From assembly GCA_946405115.1 (NCBI GenBank), contig CAMJGB010000017.1:1-15286 (forward strand): a stretch of 15,286 nucleotides of DNA, read 5' to 3'. Both the position numbers and the translations under genes were made by a program. Each line of letters starts with the position of its first letter. The first letter of the stretch is position 1. Positions 1 through 7,578 of the stretch are shown here, piece by piece. The notes under the pieces were generated by a model. That model made no database searches. It saw only the letters and a list, made by a program, of their open reading frames with translations, and had not been told where the DNA came from. The DNA is from an uncultured Clostridia bacterium. GTDB lineage: Bacteria > Bacillota > Clostridia > Saccharofermentanales > Saccharofermentanaceae.

Positions 1-1
1 C

Positions 2-1456
2 TCACTTTCCGGTATTAATTCAGACGGAAGCATCTTCCTTAAGTTGCTCCAGCCTAAGTGCTTCTCACTTATCGTTGCACTCATAGGCGTAATCTTCATC
101 ATGGGTTCCAAGAAGCAGAGACGTAAGGACATCGGCATGATGCTCGTCGGCTTCGGTATACTCATGCAGGGAATGACAATGATGAGCTCTTCAATGGCTC
201 CGTTAAGTGATTCCGAATCTTTCGTAAAAGTACTTACAGCATTTAAAAATCCTTTACTCGGTGTACTTGCAGGTACACTCGTAACAGGTATCATTCAAAG
301 CTCTGCAGCTGCCATCGGTATCCTGCAGTCTTTGTCCCTTACAGGAAGCCTTACTTACGGTATGGCTATCCCGATCATCATGGGTGCCAACATCGGTACT
401 TGTGCAACTGCGGTTCTCTCATCTATCGGCGTAAGCAGAGATGCTAAGAGAGTTACAACCATTCACGTTGCAATTAAGCTTATCGGTACTGTTATCTGGT
501 TGATCGTATTCTATTCATTCAATGCGATCTTGAACTTCGAGTTCCTGGACAGAACAGTCGGCATCGTAGGAATCGCTGCATTCCACTCGATCTTTAATAT
601 CGGTAATACATTGATGCTGTTCCCGTTCAGACATCAGCTTGTTAAGCTTGCGAAGGTTTTCGTTAAGGAGTCTGATGAGGAGCAGGAGTTCAAGCTTGAT
701 GACCGTCTCATGACTTCACCTCCGATCGCTGTATCCGAGTGTACCAACTCCATGATCAAGATGGTCAACAAGGCTAAGAACGGACTTGATAAAGCAACTG
801 ACATGCTGCTTGCAGGATATAACGATGAGGACTATGAATTCATCAAGAAGAACGAGGAGAAGGTCGACAGCTACGAGGACGTTATCGGTTCCTTCCTTAT
901 GAAGCTTACGACCACTCATCACCTGTCCGTTGAGGATAAGAACAGATCATCCAAGATGCTTCAGTCTGTCGGTGAATTCGAGCGTATCGCTGACCACGCT
1001 TCTTACATGGCTAACTCTTCCGAGGAGATCATGCGTAAGAAGATCGTATTCTCATCTGATGCAAATGATGAGATCAAGAGAATCCTCTCTGCCGTTAAGG
1101 AAGTTTATTCCAAGACCATCGAATGCTATCTTACTGACAACACTGATATGGCAAAGGAGATCGGACCTCTCCGTATCGTAATAAGTGAGATGTGCGACAC
1201 TTATAAAGCTAATCACGTCGAGAGACTCGCTGCAGGCATCTGCGAGCCGGGTCACGGCTTCGTTTATAATGACATCCTCTACAGCTGCGGCAGAATCGCT
1301 GACCACAGCATGAATATCGCTGCCATCGTATACAGATTTAAGTCTGCTCAGAGCGGCGATACTTACATGCACGACTTTAAGCAGCGTAAGGATGCAGAGA
1401 GCGAGGCACTTTATAACAAGTACCTCGAGAAGTATGTAAAAGCAGAAAGCGTATGA
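2..1456 (+). CDS. Na+/phosphate cotransporter family protein with C-terminal PhoU domain (5' truncated by window)
   Basis: The reading frame is already open at base 2, so the true start lies to the left; the TTG at 44 is not a convincing start. About 484 residues are visible. The membrane part carries the family's second-repeat signatures: QSSAA at about 292-306 and GANIGT at 383-400, the polar motifs thought to form the Na+/Pi pathway. Several hydrophobic segments lie on either side, up to about base 650. From about 730 to 1420 the protein becomes soluble and helical with two PhoU-like repeats (for example EFERIADHA and CGRIADHSMNIA), the usual C-terminal domain of the bacterial NptA/YjbB-type group. 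The likely role is Na+-driven phosphate movement across the cytoplasmic membrane. The stop TGA overlaps the next gene's ATG (ATGA, 1453-1456), so this gene and the two-component genes are probably one operon. The family call is secure; transport direction and regulatory role are not. Confidence 0.9.
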   Translation, partial: SLSGINSDGSIFLKLLQPKCFSLIVALIGVIFIMGSKKQRRKDIGMMLVGFGILMQGMTMMSSSMAPLSDSESFVKVLTAFKNPLLGVLAGTLVTGIIQSSAAAIGILQSLSLTGSLTYGMAIPIIMGANIGTCATAVLSSIGVSRDAKRVTTIHVAIKLIGTVIWLIVFYSFNAILNFEFLDRTVGIVGIAAFHSIFNIGNTLMLFPFRHQLVKLAKVFVKESDEEQEFKLDDRLMTSPPIAVSECTNSMIKMVNKAKNGLDKATDMLLAGYNDEDYEFIKKNEEKVDSYEDVIGSFLMKLTTTHHLSVEDKNRSSKMLQSVGEFERIADHASYMANSSEEIMRKKIVFSSDANDEIKRILSAVKEVYSKTIECYLTDNTDMAKEIGPLRIVISEMCDTYKANHVERLAAGICEPGHGFVYNDILYSCGRIADHSMNIAAIVYRFKSAQSGDTYMHDFKQRKDAESEALYNKYLEKYVKAESV

Positions 1457-2172
1457 ATTACAAAGTTCTCATGATCGACGACGACAAAGTAATCGCGGAG
1501 TCCACCGCGGAGTACTTTAACATGTTCGACGTTAAGACCGCGTTCGTCACAAGCTACGAGGACGCGGTTGTTTTTCTTGAGGAGAACACGGTATCGCTTC
1601 TTTTGCTTGATATTAACTTGGGCGATAAGTCGGGCTTCGACCTTTGCAAGAAGGTGCGCGAGAACTACGACATGCCGATCCTTTTCGTAAGTGCGAGGAC
1701 ATCCGATGATGACGTTCTCATCGCGCTCAACATAGGCGGCGACGACTACATAAAGAAGCCGTACACGTTAAGTATCCTTCTCGCGAAGGTAAAGACCACT
1801 CTGGCACGTTACGAGAAGGCTGCAGCCTCAGCTTCATCTTCTGATGCTCCCGCATCGAAAAGCCTATCCTACGGCCTCACAGACGCTATCACGCTCGATA
1901 CCAATACACATAAGCTTGTTGTCGACGGTGAAGAGCAGAGCCTTAAGGACATGGAGTACAAACTTCTTTTGTACCTTGTGGAGAACAGGGGAAGAGTCGT
2001 TACCAAGGACGAGCTTTTGCAGAAGGTGTGGGAAGATGAGTTCATAGGCGAGGGGACCATCGCCGTTCACATAAGACATTTAAGAGAGAAGATCGAGAAA
2101 GACCCGAAGGAACCCGTGATCATCAAGACAATCTGGGGCGTAGGTTATATCTTAGATGAGAAGATATCTTAA
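1453..2172 (+). CDS. OmpR/PhoB-family response regulator (RR1)
   Basis: The protein has 239 residues. The receiver domain spans about 1-118, with acidic pocket D9/D10, phospho-acceptor D53 (LLLLDINLG), switch residue S80 and K102-P103. An Ala/Ser linker at 122-137 leads to a winged-helix DNA-binding domain at about 140-235; the recognition helix is about 201-215 (VHIRHLREK) and the wing is WGVGY. The start ATG overlaps the upstream stop as ATGA and has only a weak Shine-Dalgarno, so translation is probably coupled. The gene overlaps HK1 by 17 bases, the usual order for a cognate pair. Its recognition helix closely resembles that of RR2 (VHIR-x-LREK-x-E in both), so the two regulators may bind similar sites. 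Family assignment is certain; target genes are inferred only. Confidence 0.95.
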   Translation: MNYKVLMIDDDKVIAESTAEYFNMFDVKTAFVTSYEDAVVFLEENTVSLLLLDINLGDKSGFDLCKKVRENYDMPILFVSARTSDDDVLIALNIGGDDYIKKPYTLSILLAKVKTTLARYEKAAASASSSDAPASKSLSYGLTDAITLDTNTHKLVVDGEEQSLKDMEYKLLLYLVENRGRVVTKDELLQKVWEDEFIGEGTIAVHIRHLREKIEKDPKEPVIIKTIWGVGYILDEKIS

Positions 2173-3457
2173 GATCCTTGCTGCCATAGCGATGCTGTTT
2201 GTAATCGGCATCGCGTTTTTTGCCGTTTATACCAAGAGTAGTTACGGTGATACTTCATTGAAGGAAGAAGAGATTATTCTTCTTAATGACGTTGCATCCA
2301 CGGCTTCCGGAAGCTGGGATGATCTAAGCGTTCTAGATGGCATAGAAGCGACGACGGATTTTGTTGTAACTAATGAGAACGGAAAGATCGTATATGCTTC
2401 AGGGGCAGCCGATATGGAAGAGCTTACCGTCGGCACAGCGATTAAGAATCACTATCCTTATCAGCATGTAGTTAACGGTGACAGTGTAATCGGCACTGTC
2501 ATATTGCTTGATAACGGCAACAGTTTGTATGAGTCATTCAGATTGAAGATGATAGTAGGAGCGGCAATCCTGGCGCTCATTATTCTCGGCGGCGCTGCTG
2601 CTGTCGGCGTGTATGTAAATGACAACATTACGAAGCCTTTTCGAAGGATGGAGAGCTTCGCAAGAAACGTAGCTGAGGGTAACCTTGATGAGCCGCTTAC
2701 GATGGACCGCGATAACCTGTTCGGAGCCTTCACGGAGAGCTTCGACATCATGCGTGAGGAGCTTCGTGATTCGCGTGCAAGAGAGCTCGAGCTGCAGAAG
2801 AAGGAGCGTGAGCTTGTCGCATCCTTAAGCCACGATCTTAAGACGCCGATTACGGGCATTAAGCTTACGACGGAGGTTCTTAAGGCGAAGCATGAGATGA
2901 ACCCTTCTCCCGAGTCTGAGACGGAGATAGAGAAGCTTAATACCATATATGCGAAGGCGGATGAGATAGACGTTCTTGTAAACGATTTGTTCGCGGCGAC
3001 GCTCAATGACCTGGGCGAGTTTACGGTTAACTGCAAGGATGAAGAGTCAGATGTTATAAGCGAGATAGTAAAGCGCTATGATGATAAGTCTTTGGTAAGC
3101 GAAGGGGAGATTCCGCAGGTAATGATCAACGTTGATGTGAAGCGTTTAAGCCAGGTAATAGGAAATGTCATTACCAATTCTTATAAGTACGCGGGAACAA
3201 AGATCGATATCAGTTATGAATTGATCGAGGGATTCCTTCAGATGGTCATAAGGGACTACGGACCGGGCGTTCCGGAGGATGAATTAAGTCTTATCGCGAA
3301 TAAGTTCTACAGGGGAAAGAAATGGCGCGAGAGTGATCAGAACGGCAACGGCTTAGGTCTTTATATCGCGAATACGTTGATGCTTAAGATGAACGGTGAG
3401 TTGATACCGGAAAGCCGTGACGGATTCATAGTGACGCTGCTGATACCTCTAAGCTGA
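2156..3457 (+). CDS. Membrane sensor histidine kinase (HK1), partner of RR1
   Basis: The protein has 433 residues. TM1 is about 7-26, an extracytoplasmic sensor of about 100 residues follows, and TM2 is about 131-154. HAMP occupies about 155-207. The dimerisation/phosphotransfer helix has H226 in SLSHDLKTP. The ATPase domain shows N341 (N box, NSYKYA), D367-G369-G371 (DYGPG) and a GNGLGL G2 box at 397-402. The start ATG lies inside RR1, out of frame, and has no evident ribosome site, so it depends on coupling to RR1 translation. The cytoplasmic half is very close to HK2 (both have FGAFTESFD-x-MREEL and GPGVPEDEL), but the sensor regions show no similarity by eye. The sizeable external domain separates it from BceS-type intramembrane kinases. 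The signal is unknown. No gene follows on this strand before a hairpin at 3479. Confidence 0.94.
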   Translation: MRRYLKILAAIAMLFVIGIAFFAVYTKSSYGDTSLKEEEIILLNDVASTASGSWDDLSVLDGIEATTDFVVTNENGKIVYASGAADMEELTVGTAIKNHYPYQHVVNGDSVIGTVILLDNGNSLYESFRLKMIVGAAILALIILGGAAAVGVYVNDNITKPFRRMESFARNVAEGNLDEPLTMDRDNLFGAFTESFDIMREELRDSRARELELQKKERELVASLSHDLKTPITGIKLTTEVLKAKHEMNPSPESETEIEKLNTIYAKADEIDVLVNDLFAATLNDLGEFTVNCKDEESDVISEIVKRYDDKSLVSEGEIPQVMINVDVKRLSQVIGNVITNSYKYAGTKIDISYELIEGFLQMVIRDYGPGVPEDELSLIANKFYRGKKWRESDQNGNGLGLYIANTLMLKMNGELIPESRDGFIVTLLIPLS

Positions 3458-3472
3458 AGTTTATAAGGCAAC

Positions 3473-3500
3473 AAAAAAGGGACTGTCGATTGACAGTCCC
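3473..3500 (-). terminator. Intrinsic terminator of the minus-strand lipoprotein gene, possibly bidirectional
   Basis: A perfect 9-bp stem (GGGACTGTC at 3479-3487, GACAGTCCC at 3492-3500) encloses a GATT loop. On the minus strand it is followed by six U residues (complement of the A run at 3473-3478), giving a strong terminator 25 bases past the lipoprotein stop. On the plus strand the tail is only TTCGTT, so it may also stop HK1 transcripts, but less efficiently. Confidence 0.9.
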
Positions 3501-3525
3501 TTCGTTAATCTTCAATTAAGTAAGA

Positions 3526-4041
3526 TCAAGCCTCTCTTGTGAGCTCCATGTTCTGGTCGCCCTCTGTGAGGAGTGTGAGTGTATCACCGTCGATTGTGTA
3601 CTCAGCTGTATCCTCGCTGTCAGGCATCTCTACCATAACAACTGTGAGAGTCTCACCGTCAGCAGAGTAAGCGATATCGAACTGAACAGAATCCTCACCT
3701 GCAGCCATGTCAACAACACCTGTGTTGTCATCGTTGAATGTGTAAGTGATAACTGTGCCGTCCTCTTCCATTGTCCAAGAACCGATGAGGTCCTCGTCAA
3801 TCTCGTTGTCGAGTTCGATAACAACTTCAACAGTCTCTTCTGTCTCAGCTGCCTCTGTCTCAGCAACAGTCTCTTCAGCTGTTGTCTCAGCAACTGTCTC
3901 CTCAACTGTTGTCTCAACAACTGTCTCTTCAGCCTCTGTCTCTGCGCTTGTCTCTGTTGTCTCGGAGCAAGCTGCGAAGCTGATAGCCATAGCAGCAACT
4001 ACTGATACTGCCAAAACATTCTTCATGATGTTCTTCTTCAT
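3526..4041 (-). CDS. Putative lipoprotein with Glu/Thr repeat stalk and small beta-rich C-terminal domain
   Basis: The protein has 171 residues. A Lys-rich N terminus and hydrophobic stretch (9-23) lead to a lipobox ending SFAAC, with the lipidated cysteine at position 25. Residues 26-77 are an acidic Glu/Thr/Val linker containing three tandem 9-residue units. Residues about 80-171 form a compact domain starting IGSWTMEEDGT and with YTFNDDNTG. This resembles the small lipocalin-like or DUF5640-type domains on clostridial lipoproteins, a resemblance judged by eye. The AAAGGAG ribosome site 8-10 bases upstream supports the ATG at 4041; an internal Met at residue 6 is a weaker alternative. It should be anchored to the outer face of the membrane with the domain held on a stalk. 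Its function is unknown. It is a single-gene unit with its own promoter and terminator, between RR1/HK1 and the first ABC operon and divergent from the latter. Confidence 0.85.
   Translation of the reverse strand: MKKNIMKNVLAVSVVAAMAISFAACSETTETSAETEAEETVVETTVEETVAETTAEETVAETEAAETEETVEVVIELDNEIDEDLIGSWTMEEDGTVITYTFNDDNTGVVDMAAGEDSVQFDIAYSADGETLTVVMVEMPDSEDTAEYTIDGDTLTLLTEGDQNMELTREA
3850..3930 (-). repeat. Three tandem 27-bp units coding for a 9-residue Glu/Thr repeat
   Basis: On the minus strand, codons 38-64 of the lipoprotein read EETVVETTV, EETVAETTA, EETVAETEA: three units in register, with a degenerate fragment (AETEETV) after. DNA copies are imperfect but recognisable as repeated CAACTGTCTC/TTGTCTCAGC-like words on the plus strand. 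It forms the acidic stalk between lipid anchor and domain. Confidence 0.8.
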
Positions 4042-4060
4042 ATTCTATTCTCCTTTCGCC

Positions 4061-4078
4061 TCAGGCTGATCTGCCTGA
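4061..4078 (-). promoter_or_regulatory. Inverted repeat in the lipoprotein 5' leader
   Basis: TCAGGC at 4061-4066 and GCCTGA at 4073-4078 form a 6-bp inverted repeat with a 6-base loop, just upstream of the AAAGGAG ribosome site. If transcription starts about seven bases after the -10 at 4090-4095, this hairpin sits a few bases from the mRNA 5' end. It could protect the mRNA or be a protein-binding site. The function is inferred only. Confidence 0.4.
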
Positions 4079-4089
4079 AACCGAAAATG

Positions 4090-4095
4090 ATTATA
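4090..4095 (-). promoter_or_regulatory. -10 element (TATAAT) for the lipoprotein gene
   Basis: The minus strand reads a perfect TATAAT here, about 48 bases before the start codon. No good TTGACA lies 16-18 bases upstream (the hexamer at 17 bp is TATATG), so the promoter may be weak or activated. Confidence 0.5.
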
Positions 4096-4199
4096 CCGCT
4101 CGTGTTTTTGTGCATATATTCACAGTTATACCAATTCGGAGGGCGATTCTAAGGATTTTTTGTTGTTTTATATAGAAAAAGCACAAAAGCACTTGCAAT

Positions 4200-4221
4200 T
4201 AAGAATTTGATAAGAATTTGA
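4200..4221 (+). promoter_or_regulatory. Perfect 11-bp direct repeat, candidate response-regulator operator for the first ABC operon
   Basis: TAAGAATTTGA occurs twice head to tail (4200-4210 and 4211-4221). Read as ATTAAG-N5-GATAAG (4198-4214), it has the 11-bp periodicity typical of OmpR-family tandem half-sites and resembles the known CiaR pattern TTAAG-N5-TTAAG. A related repeat lies at 13030-13051 before the second ABC operon. Binding by RR1 and/or RR2 is inference. Confidence 0.6.
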
Positions 4222-4255
4222 TAGGACTTCGGCAAAGAAGTTAATCTCACGGGAA

Positions 4256-4261
4256 TATACA
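4256..4261 (+). promoter_or_regulatory. Candidate -10 (TATACA) for the first ABC operon
   Basis: TATACA matches the -10 consensus at four of six bases, starts 56 bp after the beginning of the direct repeat, and has no recognisable -35, as expected for an activator-dependent promoter. The surrounding GGGAATA aligns with CGGAATA at the equivalent place before the second ABC operon. The call rests mainly on that parallel. Confidence 0.4.
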
Positions 4262-4300
4262 CTCTAAGCATAAAGTGCACATTATGCGAAGGAGAAGTAT

Positions 4301-5062
4301 ATGTCCAATTCAATTCTTAAAACAGATAAGTTATGTAAATCATTCTCTAACGGCGGCGTTCAGCAGCACGTAATCAAGAATCTCGACCTTGAGATCATTA
4401 AGGGTGACTTCACGGTAATCATGGGAGCATCAGGCTCCGGCAAGTCCACACTTCTTTATTCTCTGTCCGGCATGGATAAGCCGTCTATGGGAAAGATCCT
4501 ATTCGACGGCAAGGAGATTCAGGACATGAGCAACGATCAGCTTGCCTCATTCAGACGCGGTAACTGCGGATTCGTTTTCCAGAGCATTTATCTTCTTGAG
4601 AATCAGACGGTTCTGGATAATGTCTTAACAGGCGCGCTCATCGTACAGAAGAATTCACCTGAATTAGTAAAGAAGACAAAAGAACTTCTTAATAAGGTCG
4701 GAATAAACGAAGAGCTGTGGAACAAGTATCCGAATCAGCTCTCGGGCGGTGAGGCGCAGAGAGTAGGAATCGTAAGAGCGATCATCAATAATCCTACGAT
4801 CCTCTTCGCAGATGAGCCTACAGGTCAGCTCAATTCCGCGTCAGGTAAAGACGTTCTCGATATCTTCACGGAAGTACATAAGAACGGTCAGAGCATCGTT
4901 ATGGTAACGCATGATCTGAAGACTGCACTTCGCGGTACGAGAGTTCTGTTCTTAAGAGACGGCAATGTCGTCGGTGAGTACAGGATGAAGAACTACGGTG
5001 AAGACGATTTGAAGGAAAGACGCACAGGACTGCAGAACTTCCTCGATGAGATGGGATGGTAA
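4301..5062 (+). CDS. ABC transporter ATP-binding protein, MacB/LolD/BceA-like (ABC1)
   Basis: The protein has 253 residues, usual for the family. Walker A is GASGSGKST (42-50), the Q loop is Q94, the signature LSGGE is 147-151, Walker B is ILFADE (167-172; D171, catalytic E172) and the H loop is H204. The D loop reads EPTGQLNS, with Asn178 where Asp is usual; ABC2 has the same. AAGGAG at 4289-4294 supports the ATG. It is a cytoplasmic ATPase that should pair with the permease starting six bases after its stop. This subfamily drives efflux, mechanotransmission or removal of peptides and lipoprotein-like substrates from the membrane rather than nutrient import. ABC2 aligns without gaps; I count about 129 identities in the first 220 residues. 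Both proteins end in an MGW motif. Confidence 0.95.
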   Translation: MSNSILKTDKLCKSFSNGGVQQHVIKNLDLEIIKGDFTVIMGASGSGKSTLLYSLSGMDKPSMGKILFDGKEIQDMSNDQLASFRRGNCGFVFQSIYLLENQTVLDNVLTGALIVQKNSPELVKKTKELLNKVGINEELWNKYPNQLSGGEAQRVGIVRAIINNPTILFADEPTGQLNSASGKDVLDIFTEVHKNGQSIVMVTHDLKTALRGTRVLFLRDGNVVGEYRMKNYGEDDLKERRTGLQNFLDEMGW

Positions 5063-5067
5063 TTCAC

Positions 5068-7566
5068 ATGAAGATCTTAAGACTTTCATTATTCAATTTA
5101 AGAAAGAACAGAAGAGAGGCTCTGGCGATCATCTTCCTTACCTTGATCACGGTCTTTCTTCTCGGTACGGCTGTCACTAACATCCTGGGCATGAATAATA
5201 CTTTTGATGAGTGCTTCAGGCAGACCGGAAGCCTTATGAACAGCCTGGAATTCGATGCGGATGTATACCGTTCTTTATACAGAGACATCCTTGAAGAAGA
5301 CTTCGGCATCGAAGAAACGCAGAAGATCGATCAGCTTTTTGGAATCAGCGTTAATGTTCTTTACAAAAGCGGTGAGAAGGTCGGCTATAATATCCAGATC
5401 GTGACACAAGAGTCCGAGCGGAAAATGGAAGATTTTGTTATGGAAGACAGTCTTTCTGATGACGAGATAAGTGAGCTGGAACACCCCATCTGGCTTCCTA
5501 TGGCTGTGCATCTGAACGGAGGATTCGAGCCCGGTGATACATTCACAATGATCATCGGCGGAAGAGAGTATCCTTTTACGGTAGCGGGTATCTATAATGC
5601 GGGTCTCGGTAACGAATCCGGATTCGGATACAGGCTTGTTATCTGCGACAGGGATTATGAGCTTCTGCGTAATTTGTTTGATGAGCAGGTCTGTCTGGCA
5701 TTTAACACTGATGCACGCTTTGATGTGGATGCATATACAGATGAGTGCGAAGCAAGATCTTCCGAGAATCTGTCAAGCAATCTGTCTGCTCATACATACT
5801 GGTCAGAGAAGACTAATGAGACTAGATTTATAACTCTGTTTATGAGTCTCTCTGTTGTGCTGGCAGGTGTAACGATGGCGGCATCCGTTCTGCTCATCAG
5901 GCACAAGATAAGTAACGACATCGAGGATCAGATGCAGCAGATCGGCGTCCTGGAGGCGTTGGGCTACAGATCGAACGAGATATCGTGGTCCTACATCTTC
6001 GAGTATGTGATTACCACGGGAATAGGTTCGATCTTAGGCATCATTGCTGTCTGCGCATTCTCTCCCGTAATGGATTCGTTTATAGGCGTCCTAATGGGAC
6101 GTGTCGTTCACAGATTTCCTGAAGTTATTAAGATTATTGCGGTGGCGGCTTTGGTGGTTGCGGTAACTACGCTTTTCTCTTTGCTTAAGGCAAGACATAT
6201 CAAGAAATTCCCTCCTGTAGTAGCTTTCCGTAAGGGTATAAAAACACACAGCTTCAGAAAGAATTTCTTCCCGCTCGAAAAGACGGGGAACAACATCAAC
6301 GTAAGGCTTGCTTTTAAGAGCTTCTTCCGTAATATCATGACTAACATAGGAACGGGGCTTTGTATCGTGCTCGCCGGAACTGCAATGATGTTTGCCGTAG
6401 CAGGCTGGGATTTCTTTAAAGACAGCGATGCTATTATGCATTGTCTTGGAATAGAGGTCGCGGATGAGAGGATACAGCCTCTGGACGGTGTGGATGCATA
6501 TGAATTAGCAGATGAACTTCTTGCTTTCCCCGGTGTTCGTAAGACGATGGTTACCTATAACTTTGAGCAGGTGTCTGTGGTTGGCGATCGAAGTGAAACG
6601 TTTGCAATGGTATATGAAGACTTTTCAGAGACTGAGAATATCTTTGTTTCTGAAGGACGGTTACCCGAACACGATAATGAAGTGGCAATATCCCTCAATA
6701 GACACAACATCGACGGTCTGAATGTCGGTGACAGCATAACACTGGAAGGCGACGGAACAATAAAGAGCTACGTCATCACAGGAATCGTTCCTGAGATGGG
6801 CAATAATGGTATGAATATCTACATGACTAATGAAGCGTTCTTGAGATGCAATCCCAATGCCCGTCCCGATGTGGTTGAGGTTTTCCTTGAGGAAGGTGTC
6901 GACAGAGCCGAGTTCGAGAGACAGATAACCGGGGTTTACGGTGCGAGTGCTCAAGATGCGGCCGAAGCAGCTTCACAGGGAGGTACTCTTGAAGATCGTA
7001 TCAGAAGCGCTGCGGATGCACAGATGGCAACGCTGATCTCGCGTTACGGAGTGACGGATATCGACTATGCTATTGTGATCGGCGATCAGGTTATTACAGG
7101 AAGAAGCAGCGGATTCGTCATTAAGGAGATGAATTCCTTCCTTGAGCTTTCCAAGTCTCAGCTGGAGCCTATAGCAAATATGTTTAAGGTCTTCTGCGGT
7201 GCCGGAGCAATATTCGTATCGATAGTCGTTGCAGCTATACTTGCGATCATCGCGGCTTCAAACATCAGAAGGCAGCGTAAGGATCTGGGTATCATGAAGA
7301 GCATGGGTTATACATCCAAGGATCTTATGAAGCAGCTCGCGCTCTCGATGCTTCCGACGACGGTGGTATCATCTGCGATCTCCATAGTTATCGGATCAAT
7401 CGTTTACAAATTGTTCTGGGTTGCAGGATTCGGATGTATAAATAACCCTAACCTCCCCATAATGATCATCACTGCTATATTACTTGTCGTCTTTTGCTAC
7501 ATCGTGACTTACCTTGCGGCAGGCAAGATCAAGCAGGTATCAGTAACAGAACTCATGACAGAATAA
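5068..7566 (+). CDS. ABC transporter permease with two FtsX domains (first copy)
   Basis: The protein has 832 residues from the chosen ATG. An in-frame ATG at 5056 would overlap ABC1 and add four residues. I prefer 5068 because the resulting N terminus matches that of the second permease and both then start a few bases after the ATPase stop. About eight TM segments are visible (roughly 17-37, 254-278, 308-332, 352-374, 424-446, 702-730, 760-780, 796-818). Large extracytoplasmic regions follow TM1 (about 215 residues) and TM5 (about 255 residues). Each FtsX half has the cytoplasmic coupling helix: GVLEALGYRSNEI and GIMKSMGYTSKDL. This is the architecture of SalY/YtrF-type peptide or envelope-stress transporters. 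It acts in the membrane with ABC1. The substrate is not deducible. Confidence 0.93.
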   Translation: MKILRLSLFNLRKNRREALAIIFLTLITVFLLGTAVTNILGMNNTFDECFRQTGSLMNSLEFDADVYRSLYRDILEEDFGIEETQKIDQLFGISVNVLYKSGEKVGYNIQIVTQESERKMEDFVMEDSLSDDEISELEHPIWLPMAVHLNGGFEPGDTFTMIIGGREYPFTVAGIYNAGLGNESGFGYRLVICDRDYELLRNLFDEQVCLAFNTDARFDVDAYTDECEARSSENLSSNLSAHTYWSEKTNETRFITLFMSLSVVLAGVTMAASVLLIRHKISNDIEDQMQQIGVLEALGYRSNEISWSYIFEYVITTGIGSILGIIAVCAFSPVMDSFIGVLMGRVVHRFPEVIKIIAVAALVVAVTTLFSLLKARHIKKFPPVVAFRKGIKTHSFRKNFFPLEKTGNNINVRLAFKSFFRNIMTNIGTGLCIVLAGTAMMFAVAGWDFFKDSDAIMHCLGIEVADERIQPLDGVDAYELADELLAFPGVRKTMVTYNFEQVSVVGDRSETFAMVYEDFSETENIFVSEGRLPEHDNEVAISLNRHNIDGLNVGDSITLEGDGTIKSYVITGIVPEMGNNGMNIYMTNEAFLRCNPNARPDVVEVFLEEGVDRAEFERQITGVYGASAQDAAEAASQGGTLEDRIRSAADAQMATLISRYGVTDIDYAIVIGDQVITGRSSGFVIKEMNSFLELSKSQLEPIANMFKVFCGAGAIFVSIVVAAILAIIAASNIRRQRKDLGIMKSMGYTSKDLMKQLALSMLPTTVVSSAISIVIGSIVYKLFWVAGFGCINNPNLPIMIITAILLVVFCYIVTYLAAGKIKQVSVTELMTE

Positions 7567-7578
7567 GAGGTAATTAAG

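Noticed and set aside
2461..3036. 191-codon open frame on the minus strand inside HK1
   Set aside because: Ser/Leu-rich shadow of the kinase coding frame, with no ribosome site and no recognisable domain.
3746..4069. 107-codon open frame on the plus strand opposite the lipoprotein
   Set aside because: Its Ser/Val/Thr composition is simply the complement of the Glu/Thr repeat codons; it has no ribosome site, and the minus frame has a lipobox, promoter and terminator.
4193..4214. TTGCAA/GATAAG as a -35/-10 pair for ABC1
   Set aside because: The spacing is only about 10 bp and the supposed -10 is part of the direct repeat.
5056..5067. Upstream ATG giving the first permease four more residues and an overlap with ABC1
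   Set aside because: Possible, but the start at 5068 gives the N terminus that aligns with the second permease and the same short gap after the ATPase stop.
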